Assembly: GCA_018806915.1 (NCBI GenBank)
Contig: JAGKQI010000099.1
Span: 930,001 to 994,000 of the forward strand
Reading direction: 5' to 3'
DNA from: Phytophthora colocasiae
Lineage: Eukaryota > Oomycota > Peronosporomycetes > Peronosporales > Peronosporaceae
Length of the DNA: 64,000 bases
Shown here: one piece after another, positions 29,577 through 40,232 of the stretch
How positions within the stretch are numbered: position 1 is the first letter of the stretch
How the letters are laid out: every line of letters starts with the position of its first letter
Position numbers and translations under genes: made by a program
The notes under the pieces: model-generated
What the model saw: only the letters and a program-made list of their open reading frames with translations
Told to the model about the DNA's origin: nothing
Database searches by the model: none

Positions 29577-30004
29577 CTAGATCATGATATGTGCAGAATG
29601 GGCCCTGCTTGTGAGAACAATCAAGGCCAGTTATGCGCTTAGAGGGCGCGCAATCTTATGGGAAGTGTATTGACAAGAATTTATGTTCATTATTAACGAA
29701 TTAGAAAGGACTTTGCAAAGTAATGGTGTACATAGCAAGGAAACAACACCGTATTTCGTTACAGATCAGATAATGTTCTGCCTTTGTCCGTTTGTGTAGA
29801 TTTTCTCCTTTCGATTCGACCTACCCCTGTGCATCGTCACTTCTCTCTCACATTTTTTCCACTTGTTTTTAGTATTGAGCTACTTTCAATACAAATATAT
29901 AGTCTAAATTCTAATATGTTGGAGCCTCCAACATGCGTATAGATGCTGTGGTTAGGTTTTCAAGAGATACACCCATTATGTTGGTGGCTCCAACATAAAT
30001 GGCA
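29577..30004. other. Remainder of element B
   Basis: Non-coding AT-rich sequence with two hairpins of ATGTTGG...CCAACAT type (29916-29934 and 29978-29996). No gene. Confidence 0.55.
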
Positions 30005-33000
30005 TTAAACGCAACGGCAGAAAACTGATCGAGAAGGTGGTTTCCCAGTATAGATGCCCACCACCTATCCAAGTTTCGTTTTCACCTCTCTTCGACAACT
30101 AACCATCATTTCTTTATTAGTGACAGAAATGCCTCCAGTCCTGTGCAGATCGGACCGCGCAGTGGAGGCGTTGTCACGCTACTCCATCCAGACCTTCCCG
30201 GTGTCGATAGCGCCGAGGAAGTTCAGGTTGAGACCATACCCGGTCGGGATCTACTCATCCGGATCAGAGCACCGTCGGGATGGATTTATATGCACAATGT
30301 ATACGCACCAGTGCGCCCGCACGAACGAACCCACTTTTACCAAGGCCTTCCAACGCAGTTTGGACCTGACGCAAGGCATATAGTGCTTGGCGATTTTAAC
30401 GTCGCGGTAGACCCGATCCTGGACTCACGTGGCGCATCAAGCGCTGCCGACCCGTCTCGGAGTCATTTTCTCAGCTGGTTAACGTCGCTGAACGTGATTG
30501 ACCCTTGGAGGCTAAGATTTCCTAGGAGACAAATTTTTTCGGGTCCTCTTCCTCGGATCAATCGTCTAGACTACATCTTCGTTAGTGACAGTTGGGTGGA
30601 TTCGTCTTTTGAGGCTGCAAAATATATTCAGGCACCGTATACCGGGGATCACTTGGCTGTCCGATTGCTTTTGGGTCCGCCCCAGAGGCGGCCGGGACCA
30701 GGATATTGGCGTTTAAAACCACGAACGCTGGATGACGAAGGTGTCCGACGAACTATCGTCCAAGAGATTCAAAATTTACAAACAACAATTGGTTCTGCCA
30801 CGAATCCCGGGTACGGCTAGAAGCGACGAATCAAATCTCAACTTCGGGTAGCCCAAGCTCGGCAGGACAAGATCGCCAGTGACCTCATCAGTGGATGTCG
30901 AGTTCAATTATTAGAGGCTGAGCGAGTACACACTTCTAATCCAACACCGGATAATGCGGCTACGCTGGCCGAGAGGATGGAGATGGTCGAAGCGCTAGAA
31001 CAAGAAGCTAGCGATCGTCAGCAGGACGACGGCTTTGATTTTCATGCGAGTCAAATGGAAGCGTCTACGTCGTATTTTTTTCGGCCACCCAGCGTATCGC
31101 TACGCTCTACAGCCATTCCTGGTGTTCTGTTGGAGAATGGCAGGGAATCTAATGACCCGTCTGATTTTAGTGAACACTTTCGCCGTCACTGGGGAACCAT
31201 TTTCGGCGATGCCCGCTATATCGACGACGCGCCAGGTGTCGCCCCGGGTGCAATGAATACGCTACTGGACTCGATTCACAAATCACTCGCGCCCCCGGAC
31301 GCGGAACGGCTTGACGCTCCAAGTACTGCGGATGAACTCGCTGCAACTATTCGGCATCTTCGACGTAACTCGGCTCCAGGGTTGGATGGCTTAGGTGCAG
31401 CTTTGTATCAACTGGATCCGGAAGCATTCGGTGCAGTACTTGCTGTTGTATTCGAGCATCAGCTGCGTCGTGGCCACCTCCTCGCCTCTCAACGAAAGTC
31501 TTCTGTCTCCCTACGAGACCCAAGCAACTACCGCCCGATCTCATTGATGCAAGTGGATGTGAAGATTTTGTCAAAAGCTTTAGCGTACCGGTTGCAGCGG
31601 CTTCTTCCGCAGCTTATTCATCCTGAGCAAAAAGGCTTCGTTCGTGGGCGATCTCTACACCATCACATTCGGTACCTCCAGGACCTGCAAGACCTTCTCC
31701 GCCGCCGAGGACAACAAGGGTACGCGCTGTTCTTGGATTTTGCAAAAGCTTATGACCGTGTGAACTGGGATTATTTGTTTCGAATACTGGAGCGCTTTGG
31801 TTGTGGACCAGCATTTTGTAACTGGGTCAAGCTGTTGTATTAACAAACGGAAGCAGCGTTGTCTCTCAACGGTGTCCTACAGGAAGTACTACGACCTTCT
31901 CGTGGGGTCAAGCAAGGGGATCCTCTCTCTTCGCTACTCTTTGTGCTCTCCATCGAACCGCTCGGCAATCTTCTACGAGCACTACCCGAGGCAGGTATCC
32001 CCATCACTCCGAGCTACGCGAGTACAGGTCTTTATTTCGCAGACGACTCGACGCTCCTATCACACTCACTAGACGGGCCTGCTGCAAGTGGATCTCGTGG
32101 AGCTCTACTGTGCTGGGTCAGGGGCCAGATTGAACCTGTCCAAGTCGCAGCTTATATCCTTTGCTGGCGACACGATCACAGCAACTGATATTACGTTTGG
32201 GGTAGGCTCTTCTCCCTCTGTGACTTATTTGGGTGTTCCTTTTGGTCCTGACGTCGACCCGGGGGCGGTGTGTTTATCTCTAGAATGTCAAGTATACTCT
32301 CGTCTATCACGATGGGGGAATCACGCTCGTACTTATCGAGGCCGTCTCTTGATTCTCAACGCAATGGTGCTTTCGATTCTGTGGCATTTTACTCCGCATT
32401 TCACCTTACCACCGGTCATTATCCGCCGCCTACAAGGGCTTTGTGAACGTTACCTGCTAACACGCCGGAGCGACAACGGGAGGCATTTTGTAAAATTGGT
32501 GAAACCGAGTATCTGCTATCTTTCTTCCAACCGGGGAGGGCTTCAAATGCCCAACATTGAGGCGACCTGTTCGACGCAACGTGCGTCGTTACTCCAACAG
32601 CTCTTTTTGATGTCGAACGATGAACCCTGGAAGGTTTGTGGTTCATCCTTGATCGACAGTGTTCTACCGCCCGAGCTACATTTCACGCTCTTCGACTTTC
32701 TATCATGCCCCTACTCCATGCGTTTGCAAATTATTCCTTTTTGCACTATACCTCCTTGGGTGGCAGTTCTCGTGGCTCGTTTTCTCCTCTATTCCCCATC
32801 TACAACTTCAGTCCCCAGACGAGTTGGCGTTTCAACGAGAGGCTCTTCTCCATGCCAATTTCTGGCACAGCGCTCACCCGCTTCTTCAAATACAACGGAG
32901 AAACCATCGACGGTCGGTGCTCCAGCCCACCCGACTCAGCAGACGCTTCCGCCTTGACTTTGCTTCATCCACGCAATGCCGTTGTCTCATGGATTTTTTC

Positions 33001-33394
33001 TCGAAGTCGTGGCCAACGGCAACAGATTTTCTAAGCCGATTTCTCTTAACCCTTCTAACCCGAGCCGTTATTCTGTATTCTACAGAATAAGCAATTATCT
33101 TGATTAAAGTATGAACGATAACCTGCGAAAAGTATGCCGTTGGAAGCCCTTTCGTGCTCGGCGAGGCATATTCTGTACATAAAGTGTACATCATCGGCTA
33201 TAGCATGCACAATGTATCCAACATCTGCGAAACTGGCGATCTCCTATTGGCTCCCTGGCGGACAAAACATGTTCAAAACCTCTCACTCGGCAACCCCCGT
33301 CAAATTTGAAACGACTCTGTACTGTGCGGCACTCTTGGCGCCAACCAACCATCCGCCAAAAGCGCGCGAAGTGCAAAGCGCGCGAAGAGGAAGA

Positions 33395-33443
33395 ATTTGC
33401 CCAGTTCCTAACTAACGGAGTAGTGAGGAGGAACTGGGCAAAT
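33395..33443. repeat. Inverted repeat in element C
   Basis: ATTTGCCCAGTTCCT (33395-33409) pairs perfectly with AGGAACTGGGCAAAT (33429-33443) around a 19-nt loop. Confidence 0.75.
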
Positions 33444-33842
33444 ACTTCTCTGCAGGCTCCAGCAAGACCTACTGCAAAGTACGTGGTGCTAACTAGTTGT
33501 CCTTCTTATTCCTCGTCTTTACTTTCTCTCTTACGTTTGCAGGAATCTAATCATCTTTTAGGCTCGGTGGAATGCTCTTCCCGTCACCCGAGGTATCGTG
33601 CCATTTCTGATAGCACGTGAGCGTGAACGTGGCAGAGCGGTACACGACCGCCTAAACCATTGCTGACAGAAGGTGCTCAAAGGCGGAACGCACCTTACAC
33701 AAGTACTGCCTGCGTTTGTTCTGCTTGGTGATCCGATGTGTTCACTAACGTGTGCTTCTAGCGTGATATGACAAACACCAGGTCCTCGGCGTTGATATGA
33801 GCTCTAAAGTTGATTCTGCGCAGCGCCAGTAGCTGGATGTGT

Positions 33843-34213
33843 CGAATTATTCTGTAGCATCCCGACATACGGCTGTGGGAAATTCCCTGTGCGGGCAACA
33901 TCCAGAATTAGTAAAGCACCACTCGAGTTATTCTGTAGCATCCTGACTTACGGCTACGGGAAATTCCCTGTGCACACAATTCGGGGCAACATCCATAATT
34001 AGTAAAGCACCACTCGAGTTATTCTGTAGCATCCTGACTTACGGCTACGGGAAATCTCCGTGTGCACACGCAACATCCAGAACTAGTAAAGCACCACTCG
34101 AGTTATTCTGTAGCATCCTGACTTACGGCTATGGGAAATTCCGTGTGCACACGCAACATCCAGAATTAGTAAAGCACCACTTGAGTTATTCTGTAGCATC
34201 CCGGCTTACGGCT
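33843..34213. repeat. Tandem array (81-91 bp units) in element C
   Basis: Units begin at 33843, 33924, 34015, 34099 and 34182 (the last partial). Each starts CGA(A/G)TTATTCTGTAGCATCC and ends near TTAGTAAAGCACCACT. The unit contains TTATTCTGTA, the same ten bases as the subterminal palindrome of the element. Confidence 0.85.
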
Positions 34214-34332
34214 GTGCTCCTCATTGTATGTGATCTATCCATACTCTGGGATATCGCAGAGATCACCTGTCAAGTCAAAGTTACTAGTTTCCGGAACGTT
34301 GTCATTTATTTCCAGGTCTTCTACATCTTCTT

Positions 34333-34897
34333 CTACACTTTCCTCAAGTGGACCACCTCGTTGTCTGCCATAATGTCTTCTTCGTCGGCGTTGGAATCGG
34401 AATCGCTGACATCAGCGGTCTCCACGAGATTCACGTCATCGATAGCTGTAGAGCCAAACAGTCGCTCCTTTCGGAGCCTCTCCATGAAATTGTCGCTACC
34501 AAACACGTCCGAGTCGATGAGGCCGTCGGCTCCGTTTGGTTCATCGGTCTCGCTCTTTGCTTCTTCATCAGCAGCCATGCACTCACTTGAATCGAATTCT
34601 GGATCATCCGGAAAAAGGCATTGGTCGCGCCGTCTTGCTCCGTATCATCCGGTATAGCTGCTGGTAGTTCACCTGTAGCGCCCACCTCCTCTGTGTCGAC
34701 AACTGTGGTGGCACAAAAATAAGGCCACTAACCTTCAAAGAAGTTTATGCCACGTCTGGCTTCGTCGAGACGGCCCTTCACCCCGGCTTCACGTAGCGTT
34801 GATTCTAGGTCATCCCTGTCGGCTTACGAGCCTTCCAGCCTTCCTCGCAGATCTCGCGCCATAGTTGCTTGAACGGCATCTCTGCTGGGCCGTTCAT
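34333..34897 (-). pseudogene. PiggyBac-like transposase N-terminal remnant
   Basis: From ATG 34897 the frame reads MPFKQLWREICEEGWKARKP, a stop, then YVKPGVKGRLDEARRGINFF and another stop. The pattern LW-x-GW-x-PTG-x-Y-x-KPG-x-G-x-DFF is one I associate with oomycete piggyBac-like and related proteins, from memory. A Glu/Asp-rich stretch lies downstream (to about 34333). No catalytic domain follows. Confidence 0.5.
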
Positions 34898-35174
34898 TTT
34901 TTCGAATGACAATGTGAGGTAGCTTCTGACACGTGAACCGATGGGCTTTCGACAGAATTTTCAAACCTGTTGGGGATTTATATGCGTCTTTCTATCCTCC
35001 TTGAATAATACCCGTCTATCATCCCATCGCCGATCTGTTAGGAAAGTGGACTGATCCAGACACCATACAATAATCTTCATGCGGAGTTTTGGAGCGCTGA
35101 TGAGTTTGCTGGATATTAAATCCTGTACAATATATTATTCTGTAGGATACAGAATACCGGGTTAGAGGGGTTAA

Positions 35175-35971
35175 GTTTACCAGAGTGGAATCTGCGCGTT
35201 CGGATTCGACACCTACTAGTGCTGTACCAGGATTTAAGTGCTATGGTATTTTCGATTCTAGGCACGCAAGAAGTCGTATTTGGCCCGGCCCAGCGTAGTG
35301 CCTTGGTTCCGCTTAAGGGACTATTACACAATGGAGTTGCAGTCTATTTCCCGCAAGTTTCTAAAGAGGCACTGCGTACTATTTTCGCCGATCGACGTAC
35401 CATTGTCCACGAATACCCGCTTTCCTACCATAGCACCGGCACTTCGCTCGACACCATAATCAACGCGGTTCAACGCCTCAAGGATCTACGCCTGGTCATG
35501 CTACCAGTGTATGCTGATCTACAATTTCGACTGGGTTGGAAACTTCTTCCGACACGATCTCGTTTTTGGTTCTTACAACGCTCCTCACCCAGGGCATTGA
35601 ATTGCGGGTATCTGGGTTGCTCGGCTATTGAGACCGAGCGCCACTTGTTCTATGAGTGTCACCGAGCACGGTCACTTTGGCAGCTTATCCGTGCCGATTG
35701 GCATACGCTCATCGTCACGATCTCCTGGACTCTCGTTTGTATTCCTATCAAACCAACGTGGACCTCTCGAGTTCGGGCTAACTCTGACGAACTCGGTCTT
35801 TTATGGTCCCAAATGCGTAGCATCACGCTCCATAGCATCTGGACTGCTCGGAACAAACACCTCTTCGAAGATCAACCTCCACCGGAAGCTAAGAAGACAA
35901 TTTATCACATTTACTCGGTCTTTTTCGCGCACTCCACCGCCGTTCCGGATCTTGTGCCCGAGCCCGACTGA
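35175..35971 (+). pseudogene. LINE ORF2 C-terminal part with RT-associated zinc finger
   Basis: This continues the LINE after element C. ...LQFRLGWKLLPTRSRFWFLQR is followed by CGYLGCSAIETERHLFYEC and a Trp (ARSLWQLI), the C-C-H-C pattern of the zf-RVT domain. The stop is at 35969-35971. No lesion is visible in this part, but the upstream ORF2 is broken. Confidence 0.8.
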
Positions 35972-36000
35972 ATGAATGCCTCCAACAATCTCATTTTGTA

Positions 36001-36112
36001 CGGAAGGGGTCAAACTGACCCCGTCACTAGACTTGCATTTGGGATAAAGATCTTACCGGTCTCATTGTGATTGTGTACGGAAGGGGTCAAACTGACCCCT
36101 TCCGTACACAAT
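36001..36112. repeat. Palindromes, inverted relative to 27385-27450
   Basis: GGGGTCAAACTGACCCC, then ACTAGACTTGCATTTGGGAT and AAAGATCTTACCGG, are the reverse complement of the 27385-27440 sequence. A hairpin with perfect 20-bp arms and a 3-nt loop follows (36070-36089 with 36093-36112). The stretch 36113-36350 shows no gene. Confidence 0.75.
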
Positions 36113-36350
36113 GAGATGGCGTCCCTAAAAGTCAAGATACACGATGTGGCTGGTGCTATTAAGTGACATGGTAAACTAAAAAATGCCTAAATACAACAAA
36201 AAATCAACCTAGGTGAAAAGTGCCTTTTAATTCTATGCTGTAATTCCGCCTCTAACTAAATAGATCAGTAACTGCGTTCTTCCAAGTCAATTTCTGTTTG
36301 AGGCTAAATTTGAACTGGCTTTTCCGAAAAATTACGAAAGACAATGCCCA

Positions 36351-36485
36351 GTCTTTGCACCTCTCAGCACAGAAGGAAAACTGTGGTATTTCATACTGAA
36401 ACAAAATAGTGAAGTATCAGAGAATTCTCAGCTGGATTTGCAGAGAATACGTTGAAGACAAGAAAGCCGTAGCTGCTGTGCTATA
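36351..36485 (+). promoter_or_regulatory. Upstream region of Crinkler copy 2
   Basis: It aligns with 7301-7429 with several small indels. The likely core promoter and 5' UTR lie here; no TATA box or known element was identified. Confidence 0.4.
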
Positions 36486-38209
36486 ATGGACATCCCCGAC
36501 GAACCTATGGGAATCCAAACCGAAGGAGAGGAACGGACGCGAGTGTTTCCTAGTGAGCTGCCAATGCAGTATCCTTATACTCGACCCAGGTACTACGTCC
36601 GCAGGTGTTACTCCGAGTACTACGACCTCATTCTCGAGAGGTTAGCGGAAAACGACATTGTCACCGTCACGGGAACACCAGGTGCGTCTTAGTGTCCGAG
36701 GGCTTGTTGGCATGAAGTAATACTGATATGTCTTGATGGCTAGGCATCGGGAAGTCCATCTTCTACGCCTATTTCTACCAGCGCTACAAAGCAAACGAAG
36801 CAAACGAGGAACTCAAAGAGGAAGATAAACGAGAGACAACCATCATCGCGACTTCGTTTTCGAGAAATTCGAAGCTGAAGAAAGTTGTTGTCTTTCACGA
36901 AGATGGAACACACACAGAAGCATCAGATGACGAAGACAATTTTATCTTTATACGGAAAACACACAGGGCTGCTTTAACTGATGGCGTCCAAGTAATGTAT
37001 CTGTGCGACGGACCACCAGAACTCCCACCAACGCTTCCTTCCAAGATGGTTTGCTTCACCAGTCCAAATGAGCGGTGGTTGGAGGAGGTGAGAAAGAATG
37101 AGCAGGCGTGTGCGTTGTACATGTCATTGTGGACCTTGAAGGAGCTGTTGGACGCGGCAAACTACTTGGACCTTGGTGCTGGTGTTACCCAGGAGAAGAT
37201 TGAAGATCGTTTTAAGATATTTGGTGGTGTGGCTCGTGGCTGCCTTTCAGCAAAGGAAACGTTCGTAGCAACAATGAAAGATGATCTTACCGAGGGTATC
37301 ACTGGCATGGACTCTTTGTATGAGCTGGAACGATTGGTGAATAAGGGAAAAGGAGGACCCCAACGCCATCGAATGTGTCACTACCAGCCCAAGGCCAACC
37401 GAGGGGGATACGATGTGCAAATTGCTTCGCCGTTCGTTTCTCGCCTGGTACTGGAGAATCTCACGAGTAGGAATTTCAAAAACCGAGATACCTTGCTTCA
37501 GTTGCTCCAAGGCATTCCAAAAGCGGCTTCATTGCGTGGACATCTATTCGAAATGAAAGCGCACGAGCAACTTGTGCGGGGTGGCGTTATTGAGACTCAA
37601 TGTATCTCAAAAATGGACAAGCCTATGGTGAAGTTCACGCTCGCCCAAAGCAAGGACTTCAGCTTCTTTGACCAGAAGGAGTTATCGAGCAAAATGATTG
37701 AAGAAACAGGTCCGTATCATATTCCACGCGCAGCCAACTTTGAGTCTGTGGATTCGTTCTACTGTCAGAACTCCTTTGGAATTCAGAGCACGCGTAAACT
37801 TCTTCTCTTTCAAATGACCGTGTCGTCGACGCACCCAGTGAAGGGGAATGGAATAGTGGCTTTGCTGAAAGCCATCGGGTGGCTGGACAGAGCAGTGGAC
37901 GCTCCAGCGCGAGTGGCGTTGATTTTCGTTTGTCCTGACGGTAGCGAGATGGTCATCGACGACGAACAACAAATTCCATGGCCTCCAGCAGCGGACGGAG
38001 AAAGTGTCTCGGTTATTCACGGTATTGGTGACAAAATGACAACAGCTCTTGCCGGGGTTAATGTCCACACACTGGGGGATTTTCGCAAACTTGGCGAAGT
38101 CAAGTATAGCGGGGATTCTTTGTTAAAGCTGTGCGCGAAGAAATTCGAGACGTTTGAGAGGATGGAGGACATGCTCAAGAAGATTCCACAGTTCGTGTGG
38201 AAAATGTGA
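36486..38209 (+). CDS. Crinkler/RHS-type P-loop NTPase with restriction-endonuclease-like domain, copy 2 (intact, 553 aa)
   Basis: Two exons (36486-36681 and 36744-38209) give a 553-residue frame. Walker A is GTPGIGKS at residues 63-70, split by the intron. A Walker-B-like VMYLCDGPP has Asp at 154. The nuclease-like region has GHLFEMKAHE (Glu 335), NFESVDSF (Asp 402) and LLFQMTVS (Gln 422). The C-terminal part contains a helix-hairpin-helix-like GIGDKMTTALAGVNVHTL. NTPase plus REase-like domains define the CR/RHS class linked to oomycete Crinkler effectors and trypanosome RHS proteins. DNA targeting in the nucleus is the inferred role. No signal peptide or LFLAK/DWL header is visible, so it may be a non-secreted relative or lack an upstream exon. 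It is convergent with the sulfatase-like pseudogene copy B. Confidence 0.82.
36682..36743 (+). other. Intron, 62 bp, in Crinkler copy 2
   Basis: GTGCGT...GGCTAG with a CTGAT branch candidate. Splicing creates the Gly codon of the Walker A loop (G from exon 1, GC from exon 2). It corresponds in position and length to the intron at 7626-7687. Confidence 0.85.
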
Positions 38210-38659
38210 AGTTTTTGGTGAGATCATCCTTAGTAAAGGGAAAAATGCAGGCAAGTTTCAGCGTTCGTACCCGGCACACCCCGATAACTCACGAAGCGCG
38301 GCCCATTTAAGAGTCCACATGCTCCGATAGCCGCTTAATATATTCCGTGCATGCAATGGTTACTTCTGAGATGTTTCTGAAATTGATTCAGGTAAAGAAG
38401 AAAAAGGATGACTTCAAAAGTAACATTTCGAATTCAAATGCGATAAAAACACACAAGGGTGACGTACAAATGTAAATGCATCCAGCTTGGACGACCTGGC
38501 GCGCAATTCTGTTGAGTTGAATCTTAAAGCTTTGATTCTTGACCTGCTTGTCATTTTCAGCTCCATTAAGACTACGGTTTTTGATATACAAGTAGGGGTA
38601 CGGCTTTTGAGTAAACTCAGTTATATTATTGATCTTTCCTTTGAAGCTTCTATCGCTCC
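38210..38659. other. Intergenic, copy of 23052-23533
   Basis: No gene seen. It differs from the left copy by several short deletions (for example, around 38492 part of the sequence near 23345 is missing). Confidence 0.55.
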
Positions 38660-40229
38660 TTAGCACTCGCCAGCAAGTAAGCACTTTTTGTCCCAGCGCT
38701 TTGTGTAGTACGCATTAATCCGTCGGCCATCATCTCTCCACGTTCTCCGGTGCGTCTTGTTTTGGGCATTTAAAGTGGGAAACCGGTCGTGTTCCATGTC
38801 GTGATCTGTATCAGGGTTGTGGAAAAGGACGGAGCTCGAATACCGATCATAACGCAGACGTTCATGACCCCTGACCACCGACATCTTACGACTGGGGTTG
38901 TTACTGTATACAACACGCTCTCCAAACGCTACGTCGCGCTTGAGTGACCGCCCAATGCCATCCTGCAGGAACCCTCCTTCTGGAACGCCAGTGATATCTG
39001 CCAACGTATTCAGCATATCGTACTGCTCCACTGCGTCTTCAATCATGAGACCCACCGAGTCACCGAGTCTTCCTTCAGCAATAATAGTCCCTGCCACTCT
39101 GGTTGCCGAAATTTCACGAGCTTCTGGAACATCCAGACCGTCTTCAGGTCCTTGACCGTGGTCGCCGACGACCACAACGATAGTATCGTCCAGTATGCCC
39201 TTGTCATCCATCCGGTCCAAGAACTTGCCAAGCTCAAGGTCAGTGAAGTACCTCATCTCCAAGTAATCCCGAACGACATCAGCGTACTCTTCATCTTCGT
39301 AGAGCGCAGAGAAATCTGGTTTATCTGCTTGTGCGTACCATCGTGGTCGATCCTTGAACGGGGTGTGGCTGGAAATGGTGTAGTGGTTTACAAACAGTGG
39401 GGTCTTGGCGTCTCCTCTTGCTACCCGCTCCTTTTGCTCGATGGTTTTATTGATGAGAAGATCTCCCAGTAACTGGAAGCTCAAATCATCGTGAACGCCC
39501 CAGCCAAAGCCTCGGTGCGGACCGCTGTACCATTCGTCAGATGAGATATTGAGGTAACCTTCAGCTAACTCCATCATCTCGTTACGACTCAAGACAGTAT
39601 CGAAGCCGTGGGATGGTAGGAACGTGTCCCAGTCGTCGTAGTCGGTCTTGCACCCAGTTGTGAACACCGGTTCGTATCCTTTCGCCTTGAAAAGCTGTGG
39701 TAAACCTGCAAGTTCGACGTCCTCTTTGCCTCCAGTCATTCCTGAGTCTGCCACGCTGTCGTATGGGAGCTGTGCAAACAGTAAACTCTCGACGGATCGA
39801 CTTGTTCTCCAGCTGGACCACATATTACTGAAAGAAACGCCGCGTTCCGCCCATCGATCGCAGTGATGTTGGTTCCTTTGAACAGGTTGGACGGGTCTTT
39901 CTTACCTACAAGGTAGTGTGAGTCGTGAAATCGGAATGATTCGACCACAATGAGGAGAACGTTGGGAGGGTCTTCCTTCGACACGTTGACATCAAACGCT
40001 AGAGGTCCGTGGAAGCCATTCGTCCCTCGGTAGAGTGAGGTAGGGTCGAACAATGTGTAGTCCTCAGTAGCCGAGTGGATGTAGATCGTGGCGTTCTCGA
40101 TACTCCCGTCTGCAACGGACGGAGCGAAGCCTTGTTTAGTGATGTCGATACCTCGAATGAAGAGCTCATTCAATGAGGCATTGAGCGCCGAATAGGCCAC
40201 AAGAGACGAACAAGCTTGACGGTAGATTT
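38660..40229 (-). pseudogene. Sulfatase/LTA-synthase-like gene, copy B, truncated and frameshifted
   Basis: Almost identical to copy A (23534-25130) and likewise lacking the membrane-segment half. A 13-bp deletion near 39860 (copy A has AAGTTAGGCGTCA) changes the frame between GTNIT and the DRWAERG segment. In contrast to copy A the YADVVRDYLEMRYF region is intact, so the downstream 387 codons from 39823 to 38660 read through, including WGVHDDL and GDHGQGPE. The defects of A and B are therefore independent. Confidence 0.85.
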
Positions 40230-40232
40230 GAA

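Larger units (their letters stand above)
28620..30004. mobile_element. TTAA-flanked (piggyBac-like) non-autonomous element B
   Basis: TTAA occurs at 28616-28619 and 30005-30008. The left end reads CCCTTCAACCCCCG. A subterminal palindrome ATGTTGGAGCCACCAACAT (28665-28683) is repeated inverted at 29978-29996, with a variant at 29916-29934. The right end seems to lack the outermost 40 bp. Joining the flanks at TTAA reconnects LINE ORF2. It contains a solo Ty3 LTR and no transposase. Confidence 0.65.
28579..33049 (+). pseudogene. LINE ORF2: endonuclease and reverse transcriptase part, broken
   Basis: The N-terminus (28579-28619) is separated by element B and resumes at about 30009. The AP-endonuclease shows SGGVVTLL, HNVYAP, LGDFNVA and TGDHLAV. 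RT shows SAPGLDGL, NYRPISL, KGFVRGRS, LFLDFAKAYDRV, GVKQGDPLSSLLF and the catalytic YFADDS near 32035. Lesions: in-frame TAG at 30818-30820, in-frame TAA at 31841-31843, a frame change near 32085 and at least one more near 32730. It is cut at 33049 by element C. Confidence 0.85.
33050..35170 (-). mobile_element. TTAA-flanked (piggyBac-like) non-autonomous element C (2.1 kb)
   Basis: TTAA flanks are at 33046-33049 and 35171-35174. Terminal inverted repeats start CCCTTCTAACCCG on the left and CCCCTCTAACCCGG on the right. Just inside each is a palindrome of TTATTCTGTA...TACAGAATAA form. Removal joins LINE ORF2 in frame (FLSRFLL to SLPEWN). The interior holds hairpins, a tandem repeat array and a minus-strand remnant of a transposase N-terminus, but no catalytic DDD domain. 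Confidence 0.8.
27576..35999 (+). mobile_element. Non-LTR retrotransposon (LINE), nested and decayed
   Basis: ORF1 (27796-28578) is followed by an ORF2 with AP-endonuclease, reverse transcriptase and a C-terminal zinc-finger region ending at 35971. Two TTAA-flanked elements interrupt ORF2 (28620-30004 and 33050-35170). Joining the flanks across each TTAA restores coherent reading. Ends are uncertain: neither a poly-A tail nor a target duplication was found, and palindromic repeats lie at both sides. Confidence 0.75.

Noticed and set aside
33134..33620. Short plus-strand ORFs in element C
   Set aside because: They lie in hairpin-rich non-coding sequence, overlap in several frames and have no recognisable domain.
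33843..34213. CRISPR-like array
   Set aside because: Units are contiguous 81-91-bp tandem repeats without unique spacers, in a eukaryotic transposon.
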